Shown here in pieces: positions 12,795 through 20,585 of a DNA stretch of 39,064 nucleotides. Origin of the DNA: a virus; IMG/VR virus record IMGVR_UViG_3300020735_000021, positions 1 through 39,064 of that record; one strand, given 5' to 3'. A program made the translations under genes and the position numbers. Position 1 is the stretch's first letter; each line of letters opens with the position of its first letter. The notes under the pieces are model-generated. The model had not been told where the DNA came from and did not search any database. It saw only the letters and a program-made list of their open reading frames with translations.

Positions 12795-15557
12795 TTATCC
12801 TGCGAGAATACCAAATAGTTCTTTTAATCTTGTTCTTGCATCAACAGGCTCTACATGACCGACATCATGATGATTAAATTTACCACCTGTAGTATTAGTT
12901 GTTGGTGTTTGTGATGTATGTTGATTGACAGTTATCCCAGTTCTAGCTGATCGATCACTCATCATTTCTCTCATAGAAGCTTGAACAAGTTGAGAACCTC
13001 TGGAATTTCCAAGAAATCCTTGTAGAACACCACCCATTATTCCTTTTAATTGTGGAGGAATACCACCAATTCCAGCCATAACACCAGACTCTTTTGGTGA
13101 CAAATTAGCTGCAACAGCTGCAGGTGCTTCCTGCGGAGAAGCATCTTTATTACCAGCATCAGCGGCTCTTGCTGCCATTTCAGCATTACCGTCGCCACGA
13201 CCAGCACCTACTCCAACATCAGCAGCACGTGCTGCCATTTCTAAGCTACCATCACCACGCCCAGCACGTGCTGCCATTTCTAAGCTACCATCACCACGCC
13301 CAGCACCTGCACCCATTTGTGCATTAGCTCTGTCGTTTAATCCTTCAACTACACTACCTCTACCAGCACCTGCATTAATTGCTCCGCCAGTAGCGCCTGG
13401 CGATGGAGTAGCATTAGTTGATGACGGATTAGAAGCTCTTGCAGCTCCCGCAGCATTACCAGCGCTGGGATCTCTTGTTGCTTCTGCTAATTTTGGATTA
13501 TTACCACTACCACCAGATCCTCTTCTTACTTGAAGTTGACCATTGACAGGAACGAAATACCTCTTAACTTGTCCACTACTATTACCAGCAATCATTTCAA
13601 TTTGACCATGCTGATATTTACCAGTAGCAATACCTACGTGTCCACCTGTTTCTCCTGGTCCATGACCTCTTGTTTGAAGTACGACATCACCAGCTTGTAC
13701 TTTAATAGGATCGACTTGTGTTCCCCACTTTTGGAAACTATTAGCTACAGCTGATCCAGAACCAGTTCCGCCAGTTTGTTTTAATGAAGAATTAACAAAT
13801 TCAGCACACCATGCTTCACCTTTGTTATTATAACCACCAGCTTTTAAATAATCTAATGATTGAGTTCTGCTTTTCCCAACCATGGTAGAAGCTAATTGAA
13901 CTGCAGAAGCGTCGGAAAGGCCACCAGTACCAGCTGGTCCAAGAGATGCAGTTTGAACTGCTCCTTGATTAGGTTGTATTTTGGCAGGAGCAAGAGCGCC
14001 AGGAGTAACTCCAAATGAGGTGGTTCCTGCATTTGCACGAGCATCTTGAACTTGGCTCATACCAAATCCAAAGAAGCTTGGAGTTTGTGCTGATGCTAAT
14101 GCTTCTCTAACAGATCCTGATTGAGTAGGTCCAGATATATTTTGTGCACTAGGTAACGGCGCCCCACTAGAAACTGCAGGCTTAACAGTGCTTGTTGGTC
14201 CAGCAGCAGCTGGCGCATTAGTAGTAGCAACAGTTTGTTGATTTTTAGCATTAAAAATTATACTATCTGCATTAAATGTTAATGTTTTCACGTTAACAAT
14301 AGAATCTTTTGGCGATTCTAATATTTGATTATTTACTTTAGCTGCATCCTGCGCAGCTTTAATATCTTTACTTGCCTGTGGTATAGCGCCAGTTTTTGAT
14401 GCATCTGGAGTTGCTAATGCATCATATCCAGCTTTACCTGCTTTACCACCAAGCCAGCTACCACCATAACCACCTATTGCAGCGCCAAGTAATCCGCCAA
14501 TAGCAATACCAACAGGTCCACCAAATGCTCCTAATGCAGCACCAGCACCAGCACCACCCCAAGCACCAAGACCACCACCAACAGCAGATCCAGCTCCTGT
14601 AGAAGCAGCTCTTGTAGCATTTCCAGATTCTTGGTATTCATCATAAGCAGAAAAACCACCACCAAGTAATGCTCCAATTAACGGAGCTCTTGTTAATAGT
14701 CCACGAGCGCCACCCAACACACCAGTTTTTGGTAGTGATTTGATTCCTGTTTTAGCAGCTCCACCTACAGCTGCACCAGCTCCAGCGCCAGCAACAGCTT
14801 CTCCCATACCTAGTAAACTGCCAGCACCACCTATTAAACTTTCGAGTAGGCTAGGTTTTTTTAACTGTTGAACTTCTTTTAATATTAAACCAAGAATTTG
14901 GTTTGTCATTTCCGCACGTGCAGTATTAGTCTGCAACATTTGGTTTGTTGTGTTTATCTCGTCAGCAATTCTATTAAGAGATTGTCTTGAACCGCCACCT
15001 CCGCCACCACCAGCTGATACAGGTTCATTTTCACGATCAGGAACATTTCTATTAATTATTCCTGATAAAGTTGGAAAGGCTCCTGTAAAAGCAGTTTGAC
15101 CAACACTCATCGCCGCTTGTTTAAATGCACCACCTACTCTTTGACCAACAGTAGGTCCAGCTTTAGGAGCTTCTTGTATAGGAGCAGATGGCGTTGGTTG
15201 TACGTTTGCTCTCTGTGCTAATTGTTGATTAGCTTGTCTTGAAGCTTCACGTCCAGCTTGTGCTTCTTGTCTTCTTGCTTCTGCAGCTGCTTGACGTTCT
15301 GATGCTAATCGTTGTTGTCTTGCTTGTTTTTCAGCTGCAGCCTGTGCAGCCCTCGATGCTTTAGCTTCGTCAGCAGCTTTTTTAGCTTCGGCTTGTTGGG
15401 CTGCTCTTTCCTGTTGTTTGGCTTCATAATCAGCTGCGAGAGTTTTTGCAATTGGACCTTTTACTTCTTCGCCTGAATCGTCAACGACTTTCCCATCAGG
15501 AGTTCTGTAATAGGTACTATCGCCTATCTTACCTAGTAACTCACCTTTTTTAGCCAT
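12795..15557 (-). CDS. large virion-like protein with CHAP peptidase domain
   Basis: A 920-residue mosaic. Residues 41-120 are a Lys/Ala/Glu-rich coiled coil; 183-189 are seven glycines; 245-375 is Ala/Gly-rich and hydrophobic with small-residue zipper patterns (IGGLLGAAIGG), able to span a membrane; 550-680 is a CHAP/NlpC-like peptidase with Cys584 (EAWCAEFVN), His640 (GGHVGIA) and Asn659 (IAGNSS); 740-800 carries three Gly-Arg-Gly-Asp-Gly units within 13-residue repeats. It would cut peptidoglycan. The holin gene upstream overlaps by one base, which suits an endolysin, but the length and repeats resemble a virion-associated hydrolase or tail protein injected with the DNA. The two roles cannot be told apart here. 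It is the last gene of the minus-strand late operon. Confidence 0.7.
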   Translation of the reverse strand: MAKKGELLGKIGDSTYYRTPDGKVVDDSGEEVKGPIAKTLAADYEAKQQERAAQQAEAKKAADEAKASRAAQAAAEKQARQQRLASERQAAAEARRQEAQAGREASRQANQQLAQRANVQPTPSAPIQEAPKAGPTVGQRVGGAFKQAAMSVGQTAFTGAFPTLSGIINRNVPDRENEPVSAGGGGGGGSRQSLNRIADEINTTNQMLQTNTARAEMTNQILGLILKEVQQLKKPSLLESLIGGAGSLLGMGEAVAGAGAGAAVGGAAKTGIKSLPKTGVLGGARGLLTRAPLIGALLGGGFSAYDEYQESGNATRAASTGAGSAVGGGLGAWGGAGAGAALGAFGGPVGIAIGGLLGAAIGGYGGSWLGGKAGKAGYDALATPDASKTGAIPQASKDIKAAQDAAKVNNQILESPKDSIVNVKTLTFNADSIIFNAKNQQTVATTNAPAAAGPTSTVKPAVSSGAPLPSAQNISGPTQSGSVREALASAQTPSFFGFGMSQVQDARANAGTTSFGVTPGALAPAKIQPNQGAVQTASLGPAGTGGLSDASAVQLASTMVGKSRTQSLDYLKAGGYNNKGEAWCAEFVNSSLKQTGGTGSGSAVANSFQKWGTQVDPIKVQAGDVVLQTRGHGPGETGGHVGIATGKYQHGQIEMIAGNSSGQVKRYFVPVNGQLQVRRGSGGSGNNPKLAEATRDPSAGNAAGAARASNPSSTNATPSPGATGGAINAGAGRGSVVEGLNDRANAQMGAGAGRGDGSLEMAARAGRGDGSLEMAARAADVGVGAGRGDGNAEMAARAADAGNKDASPQEAPAAVAANLSPKESGVMAGIGGIPPQLKGIMGGVLQGFLGNSRGSQLVQASMREMMSDRSARTGITVNQHTSQTPTTNTTGGKFNHHDVGHVEPVDARTRLKELFGILAG
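13226..13303 (-). repeat. two perfect 39-bp tandem repeats
   Basis: Units 13226-13264 and 13265-13303 are identical and translate to 13 residues each (GRGDGSLEMAARA in circular order). A further diverged copy lies just upstream, at about 13180-13225. In-frame length 39 allows copy-number change without breaking the CDS. Confidence 0.85.
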
Positions 15558-16066
15558 TATTGTGCCTTATTAACCTTTTCTTGAGTTCTACCGTAAGCAG
15601 CAACACCAAGAATGGCACCGAATGCCATGTGAATCAATCCACCATTAGATAAAGTTAAACTCTGCCAAGCAACATATGGTAGTTTGGTTATAATTGGTAA
15701 AAACATTGAAATTGCAGGAAACGCAACGAAATCCATAAAACAAATAAGCATATAGAGCCAGCCCATTGCTGGTCTCCAATATGACTTCATCCAATGTTCG
15801 TCTTGTTTTTCTAATTGATTTTCAACAATTTCTCTATCAAGCGATACTTCTGCTAAACCAACACTCGCCTGTGCTTGTGCTGTCGCTTGAACCGATGCCA
15901 TTTGAACAGTTTGTTGTGCCATAACAGCAGACTGTCCATTATTATTGTTATTATTCACATCAATAACTGTTACTGCAGGAGCTGGTGCGACAGGAGCAAC
16001 AGGAGCAGGAGCTGGAGCAGCTGTTGGTACATCTTCAGTTACAATGGATTTTCCAAATTTAGCCAT
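15557..16066 (-). CDS. holin of the three-transmembrane family
   Basis: The 169-residue protein has a long Pro/Ala-rich N-terminus with a poly-Asn stretch (VNNNNNNGQ), then a C-terminal module like holins of the GTA/3TM type: YWRPAMGWLYMLICFMDF, a second hydrophobic segment FPAISMFLPIITKLPYVAW, and GLIHMAFGAILGVAAYGRTQEK. These proteins form the inner-membrane lesion that releases or activates the endolysin at the end of infection. Its stop overlaps the start of the CHAP protein by one base (TAATG), so holin and hydrolase are made together. The long N-terminal extension before the membrane part is unusual. Start at 16066 is also overlapped by the frameshift ORF. Confidence 0.78.
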   Translation of the reverse strand: MAKFGKSIVTEDVPTAAPAPAPVAPVAPAPAVTVIDVNNNNNNGQSAVMAQQTVQMASVQATAQAQASVGLAEVSLDREIVENQLEKQDEHWMKSYWRPAMGWLYMLICFMDFVAFPAISMFLPIITKLPYVAWQSLTLSNGGLIHMAFGAILGVAAYGRTQEKVNKAQ

Positions 16067-16243
16067 TTTGATTTCTCTTTTGTTCTTCTAATTCTTTTAG
16101 ATGATTCATTAACATGTCAACATATATGTCACGTTCAAATGGCAAAAGATTTTCAATATCACTTATGGAATATTTATGGTGCTGAATCAGAGAAAAATTA
16201 GTTGTATAATAATTCTCTAGTGTGTTGTGATTCAGCGCAATGT
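16059..16243 (-). CDS. gp51-like -1 frameshift extension of gp26
   Basis: A minus-strand frame runs from a stop upstream of the slip site down to TAA at 16059-16061 with no ATG, GTG or TTG near its beginning. It is in the -1 frame relative to gp26. At 16244-16250 the gp26 codons read GAT TTT TTT, giving the slippery heptamer T-TTT-TTT four codons before the gp26 stop. After a -1 slip the ribosome would add 61 residues (YIALNHNTLEN ... PFERDIYVDMLMNHLKE), making a 293-residue product. The added part contains the PFERDIY segment seen in T4-like hub-assembly proteins. The ORF overlaps the holin start by eight bases. The model is inferred from sequence only; an unrecognised independent start is the alternative. 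Confidence 0.7.
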
Positions 16244-16939
16244 AAAAAAATCTGTTAACGAAGTTAATTCAATTTTACGTGCATTTCCAAGTTTGTTTCT
16301 ATATTCAATCACATAATTTAATTTTGGTTGATTGATAATAAAATCTCTTACTTTATCAAATGTAGTAATTTGCAAATTATCAATAAAATTTTCAATTTCT
16401 TTTAATGTATAATTTTTAACGTCGTATACATTTTCTGTATCATAAAGTTTTTCGATACAACGAAGAACAAGTTGATAAAATGCTTCTTCACCAGAATTAA
16501 GAAATTCTTTATCTTCATACAAACTAGCCTCTGGGTATTTCATCATAATACCAGTAGTGTCTGATAGCTTGATATTTTTTTCCATGTTCAAAGGAAATTT
16601 AACTTCAACATCATTTAGATCAATATCGAAATCATAATCGGTATTATCTTCGTTATCTTTGTATGTGACTGAAACGATGTTGTTAACAGATTGTGCTCTA
16701 ATTTTCAAAAACAAATATTCAACATCAAACAATGATAGTTTATCAACATTCATCTCATCAAGTGCACAGTTGTTTACTACCTGTTTAATAGCAAGTAGCA
16801 TATCGCTTTCTTCTTCACTTGCTTTTGCAATAAGAAGAATTTTTTCTTCCTTAACAAGAAATGGTCTAAATCTCATTTCTTTTCTTGAAGATGGAACTTT
16901 AATTTTAAAAATAGGATATTCAATTTTAGGTAATGACAT
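16232..16939 (-). CDS. 26: gp26-like baseplate hub assembly protein
   Basis: The 235-residue product begins MSLPKIEYPIFKIKVPSSRK followed by MRFRPFLVKEEKILLIA, the hallmark of the T4 base-plate protein family (PF12322; T4 gp26/gp51). The centre contains NNIVSVTYKDNEDN and the C-terminus is helical. In T4 gp26 and gp51 help assemble the central hub. Like tail-assembly chaperones of lambda-type phages, it seems to have a -1 frameshifted longer form (see the extension at 16059-16243). Start ATG 16939 lies 19 bases from the end of the preceding gene with GGAG near. Confidence 0.78.
   Translation of the reverse strand: MSLPKIEYPIFKIKVPSSRKEMRFRPFLVKEEKILLIAKASEEESDMLLAIKQVVNNCALDEMNVDKLSLFDVEYLFLKIRAQSVNNIVSVTYKDNEDNTDYDFDIDLNDVEVKFPLNMEKNIKLSDTTGIMMKYPEASLYEDKEFLNSGEEAFYQLVLRCIEKLYDTENVYDVKNYTLKEIENFIDNLQITTFDKVRDFIINQPKLNYVIEYRNKLGNARKIELTSLTDFFTLR
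16244..16250 (-). promoter_or_regulatory. -1 ribosomal frameshift site T-TTT-TTT
   Basis: Seven Ts on the minus strand in the correct phase for tandem Phe codon slippage, just before the gp26 stop codon. No strong downstream stem is obvious in the next 30 bases. Confidence 0.65.
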
Positions 16940-16957
16940 AATATTCTCCAGTTATAA

Positions 16958-17662
16958 TTAAATCGCCACAGATGAATTTGTTCCAGTAGTTATCGGTGTA
17001 GGTGCTGGTGTGCTCCCAAATGAATTATAATTTGTTGGCATTTGTATTTGTGTGCCATTGTTGGTAATGTTATTAACACCAAACATCGACCAATCTCTAT
17101 AACTTATGCTTACTGTTATTTTCATCAAATTACTATTATCGTTCCAATTAAGTGTTATATCATTAATAGATTCAGGATATGCACGATACATGACGATATC
17201 TTTAATTTGATTACCAGCATTATCATAAACATACACGTGAAGATCTGTTACATAATTGTCTTTATATGCAGTAGAGTATGTTGCACCTATATTTGAAGTA
17301 CCTGATGTTCCACCAAAATCAAATATGTTATTCATCCAGGTGTAAAAATATTTGTACAGTTCTCCGTTACGGTCAGAAATAAAAGTAATAGCATTTTCTG
17401 TGAAACGAGCAGAAAACGGCATCTTCTGAGAAGGACCGATACCATATCTATTAACATCAGTTTGAAGCAATGCTATACCAGGCACTTTAACTGATTCAGC
17501 TCTTACTTGAACTAATTGTTCTGTTGTGCTCGTTGGATTATCATCAATCGTAATACCTTGCATAATTGGTGGCGAATTGAATGCAACAATAAATTTATTG
17601 GTTTGTAGATAACCATTCTTAGATATATCTGATTGAAAGCTATTAATATTAAACCCAGCCAT
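16958..17662 (-). CDS. tail-tube-like baseplate protein (gp54/gp19 type)
   Basis: The 234-residue protein starts MAGFNINSFQSDISKNGYL, then NKFIVAFNSPP, a common beginning of tube-fold proteins in T4-like phages. The core contains VPGIALLQTDVNRYGIGPSQ, YTWMNNIFDF, DLHVYVYDNAGNQIKDIVMYRAYPESIN and a final SYRDWSMFG, all as in tail-tube or tube-initiator (gp19, gp54) sequences. The length (234) lies between T4 gp19 (163) and gp54 (320). Position within a baseplate operon favours gp54, the tube initiator on the baseplate. The gene begins directly after the previous stop codon. Confidence 0.65.
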   Translation of the reverse strand: MAGFNINSFQSDISKNGYLQTNKFIVAFNSPPIMQGITIDDNPTSTTEQLVQVRAESVKVPGIALLQTDVNRYGIGPSQKMPFSARFTENAITFISDRNGELYKYFYTWMNNIFDFGGTSGTSNIGATYSTAYKDNYVTDLHVYVYDNAGNQIKDIVMYRAYPESINDITLNWNDNSNLMKITVSISYRDWSMFGVNNITNNGTQIQMPTNYNSFGSTPAPTPITTGTNSSVAI

Positions 17663-18271
17663 TTATCTTACTTTCGCCATTGAATCGCCGAAAACTTTAA
17701 AGTTTGGTGCTTTCTGGAATCTCTCAAGCGGTAACATTAATGCAGTGTCCCAGTTAGAAGGTTCGACGTACAAGAATTTACTACCTTGTACATGATCCCA
17801 AAGATATCTTTTAACACATGCTTTAAATGCACCAAATTTAGATGCACCGTTTAACATATCATAAGATAATTTTAATTTTGTTGTATCATCATATTTATCA
17901 TTATTGGCTGTGGTGTATAATGCATCCATCAGCTGTGCTCTTAAATAATGAGGAAGATAGTGAAGATTGATACCAAGGAATCCGCCTTCTTGAAATCCTA
18001 TAGGAAAAACCATTGGGAAAATATCATAGTATGGTAGCGTATCTTTACCTTTTGGATCGTAGAAAAACAAATACATATTACCGATATCTTTTATAGTAAT
18101 TTGATTTCTAACATTTTCTTTATCGTTCATAATACGATTTTTATTGACGTTTCTTGATGTCAACGCCGAAGCTTGATTGCGATACCAGTTTCTAGCTGAT
18201 GTTGTTTTGTTAGGTGTAATGCCTTCAGCTTTACCTTTTTTAGCTATTTTTTGAAATATGTAAGCTGTCAT
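17663..18271 (-). CDS. conserved T4-like phage protein of unknown function
   Basis: A 202-residue basic protein. The central block MYLFFYDPKGKDTLPYYDIFPMVFPIG, followed by GFLGINLHYLPHYLRAQLMDALY, is a pattern I associate with an uncharacterised virion-assembly protein next to gp4 in T4-like phages of marine bacteria. The N-terminus is rich in Lys/Asn and likely disordered. Start ATG overlaps the gp4 stop by one base (TAATG). Position suggests a role in the neck or tail, but nothing in the sequence shows an activity. Confidence 0.6.
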   Translation of the reverse strand: MTAYIFQKIAKKGKAEGITPNKTTSARNWYRNQASALTSRNVNKNRIMNDKENVRNQITIKDIGNMYLFFYDPKGKDTLPYYDIFPMVFPIGFQEGGFLGINLHYLPHYLRAQLMDALYTTANNDKYDDTTKLKLSYDMLNGASKFGAFKACVKRYLWDHVQGSKFLYVEPSNWDTALMLPLERFQKAPNFKVFGDSMAKVR

Positions 18272-18723
18272 TATAATCCTAATTCTCTTTCTGTCATGAT
18301 CATAAACTCGTATTGTCTATCTTCACAATATTCTCGAGCTGCTGCCCACTTAGCACTATTTATACCATACGTACAAACTTCTGTTATATATTTACGTGAT
18401 CGTTTAGATACGCCTTCTTTAATTACTGGAGGTTGTGTTTGTACGTATGGTTTAACTTCAATCAATACTGTTTTAGTTTTGCCATTAGCGTCTTTCATCC
18501 TTACAGTAAAATCAACGAAATAACGATGAAAACGACCATCTATCGGACTTTTGTATGGAATAACAGTTTCTTCGCTTTGCCACCAAATAACATCTGGGTG
18601 ATTATCTAAATTACTCATCACCACACTTTCCCATCTCGAACGATAAATAATACTACTAGGATCGCCTTTGTATTTTTCTGGATGTTTTGGTTTAAAATAA
18701 CCTTTATATGTTCTGTAAGCCAT
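18271..18723 (-). CDS. 4: gp4-like head completion nuclease
   Basis: The 150-residue protein aligns with T4 gp4 (gp50/65): SRWESVVMSNLDNHPDVIWWQSEETVIPYKSP, then RYFVDF, LIEVKP and a C-terminal KWAAAREYC with EFMIMTERELGL. Glu32, Asp71, Glu89 and Lys91 lie in the order of a TnsA-like restriction-endonuclease fold. T4 gp4 is needed to finish DNA-filled heads for tail joining. It is the first gene of the minus-strand late operon and starts 29 bases from a TATAAATA late promoter. Confidence 0.88.
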   Translation of the reverse strand: MAYRTYKGYFKPKHPEKYKGDPSSIIYRSRWESVVMSNLDNHPDVIWWQSEETVIPYKSPIDGRFHRYFVDFTVRMKDANGKTKTVLIEVKPYVQTQPPVIKEGVSKRSRKYITEVCTYGINSAKWAAAREYCEDRQYEFMIMTERELGL

Positions 18724-18734
18724 CCTTGCACCAT

Positions 18735-18742
18735 TATAAATA
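18735..18742 (+). promoter_or_regulatory. T4-type late promoter, rightward
   Basis: A perfect TATAAATA in the 46-base gap between gp4 and gp48, where late genes start. Transcription would begin near 18748. Confidence 0.8.
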
Positions 18743-18751
18743 GTAAAAAGA

Positions 18752-18759
18752 TATTTATA
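18752..18759 (-). promoter_or_regulatory. T4-type late promoter, leftward
   Basis: TATAAATA on the minus strand, nine bases to the right of the plus-strand element and facing it. It would start the gp4-to-CHAP operon near 18746. Confidence 0.8.
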
Positions 18760-18769
18760 GGAACACTCT

Positions 18770-19702
18770 ATGGCCGCTTCTTCTCTTACTTCTAAAGCTA
18801 TAATTGGTGGGCAAATAGTACAAGCTGGTGTTGGATTAGGTTTAGCGGCTGCAGGTCTTGCTGGTTTAGCTTATTTAAAACCGCCACAGGCTGTCACACA
18901 ATCAAAATATCTTGGTGATATGATGTTTCCTGGTGATCTTCTTGATAACCGTAATGCATATATTTCAATAAAATTTAAAGAGTATCAAAGACGTTCTATT
19001 TTTGATCAGCCATTTTTACCTGAAGTAGGGGGTATTCGTTTACCACTACCAACTCAATTATCCGAAAATCAACAGGTCCAATGGAATCCGCAGGGTACAG
19101 ATGCAGCAACTGGTGCTGCTATTGAAGCAGGTCTTAAAGGAAAAAGTTCTGGTGGTAGTATTGGTGCTATAGCAGTAGATGCCGCCGCTGGTGCTGCCGC
19201 TGGTGCTGCAAATAAAGCACTTTCAGCTACAGCTAGTTCTCTCGGTATCGATGTTGCACAAGCATTACAACTTGGTGGGCTTGCTCAAAATCCATTCTTG
19301 ACAGTTTTATTCCAGTCGCCAGTTTTTAAAAAGCATTCATTTTCTTGGAAACTAGCACCTAATAATGCACAAGAATCAAATACAGTAAGAGACATTATTA
19401 ATTCATTTAAATCTAATATGCTTCCTGCTATGTCTGGTAATGCTGGTGGTACACTGTTAACATATCCAAATATGGCTATTATTAATCTATTTCCTGATGA
19501 TAGCTATCTATATAAATTTAAACCATGCGTAATCGAATCAATGGATGTTAATTACGCTACTGGTGGTCAGCCATCATTTTTTAGAGATACTAATGCACCA
19601 GTCGAAGTTCAACTCAGTGTAAATTTTCTTGAGATCGAATACTGGCTAAAGGAAGATATCGAAAACAATTCATTCCGTGGGGGAGCATTCGGGTTTGGCT
19701 GA
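18770..19702 (+). CDS. 48: gp48-like baseplate tail-tube cap
   Basis: The 310-residue protein has a hydrophobic Ala/Gly-rich N-terminus (residues 10-32), then SKYLGDMMFPGDLLDNRNAYISI, and a C-terminal half with NPFLTVLFQSPVFKKHSFSWKL, ESNTVRDIINSFKSNMLP, and YLYKFKPCVIESMDVNYATG, the ordered blocks of T4 gp48 and its paralogue gp54. Gp48 sits on the baseplate hub where the tube starts. It begins at ATG 18770 behind AGGAAC and is the first gene of the rightward late operon. The final codons contain the ribosome site of gp53. Confidence 0.8.
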   Translation: MAASSLTSKAIIGGQIVQAGVGLGLAAAGLAGLAYLKPPQAVTQSKYLGDMMFPGDLLDNRNAYISIKFKEYQRRSIFDQPFLPEVGGIRLPLPTQLSENQQVQWNPQGTDAATGAAIEAGLKGKSSGGSIGAIAVDAAAGAAAGAANKALSATASSLGIDVAQALQLGGLAQNPFLTVLFQSPVFKKHSFSWKLAPNNAQESNTVRDIINSFKSNMLPAMSGNAGGTLLTYPNMAIINLFPDDSYLYKFKPCVIESMDVNYATGGQPSFFRDTNAPVEVQLSVNFLEIEYWLKEDIENNSFRGGAFGFG

Positions 19703-20582
19703 GAATTATTTTAAGAAATTTCCTCTGATAAATTACAATGGTTATGCAGCTGTTAATATTACAGAGCGTGCTGTGGTAACTCAAGACTCATTTAAAAATC
19801 CATATTTGTTTTACAAGTATGATTTGTCAGAAGGCGAACGTCCTGATCAGTTTGCTGACAGATATTACAACGATCAGTTTTTAGATTGGATTCTTTATGT
19901 TGGTAATACGATAACTGATCCTTATTATGGCTGGTATTTAAGTAGTAAAGATTTTAATTCATTTATAACTAAAAAATACAATGTTGATATTAATATTCTC
20001 CAATCTAAAATTGCTTTTTACAGAAATAATTGGTATGAAAACGATACTCGAATATCTACATCTGAATATGCAGCTCTTTCAAATACTGTGCATAGATATT
20101 GGGAACCATATTACAACAACAGTTCTATCGTTGCAGGTTATCAAAGAATTCAACAGGATTGGGTTATTAATACTAATTCTGTAAGACAATATACTGCAAA
20201 TAGTTCTTCTTTTGCTTCATTTATTACCAATGAAGTTGTTGATATAGTTTTTAGTCCATCATATAAAGGTGTTGGACAGGTTGTTGTTGCAAATTCAACA
20301 TCAATAACACTTAATAATATTTCAGGTACAACGCTTTCAAATAGTACAGTAATAATAACTGGATCCAGTTATCTTAGTGGAAGAGAAAGCTCTTCTAATG
20401 CTGCATTTTCAACAGCAGTAAATATCGTTGATAATCTTGCATCAGAAGAAATAATATACTGGAGTGCAGTTTCAATATATGATTTCGAACGTGAAAAAAA
20501 TGAACAGAATAAATCTATCAATGTTCTTGATAGTGGTTATTCAGGTAGAATTTCAAAAGAACTAACGAATTTGTTGAAGTAA
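19695..20582 (+). CDS. 53: gp53-like baseplate wedge protein, TTG start
   Basis: The product begins with AENYFKKFPLINYNGYAAVNITER, and contains NPYLFYKYDLSEGERPDQ, DWILYVGNTITDPYYGW and a C-terminal IYWSAVSIYDFEREKNEQNK, all characteristic of T4 gp53. With about 295 residues it is longer than T4 gp53 (196) because of an inserted beta-rich domain around 195-240. No ATG fits; TTG 19695 has GGGGAG (19679-19685 region) nine bases upstream and gives the expected N-terminus, whereas GTG 19677 lies before the ribosome site. It overlaps the gp48 end by eight bases. Gp53 locks neighbouring wedges together. Confidence 0.82.
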   Translation: MAENYFKKFPLINYNGYAAVNITERAVVTQDSFKNPYLFYKYDLSEGERPDQFADRYYNDQFLDWILYVGNTITDPYYGWYLSSKDFNSFITKKYNVDINILQSKIAFYRNNWYENDTRISTSEYAALSNTVHRYWEPYYNNSSIVAGYQRIQQDWVINTNSVRQYTANSSSFASFITNEVVDIVFSPSYKGVGQVVVANSTSITLNNISGTTLSNSTVIITGSSYLSGRESSSNAAFSTAVNIVDNLASEEIIYWSAVSIYDFEREKNEQNKSINVLDSGYSGRISKELTNLLK

Positions 20583-20585
20583 AAC

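Noticed and set aside
13180-13330. CRISPR-like short repeats
   Set aside because: Units are tandem, without spacers, and in frame in a protein-coding gene.
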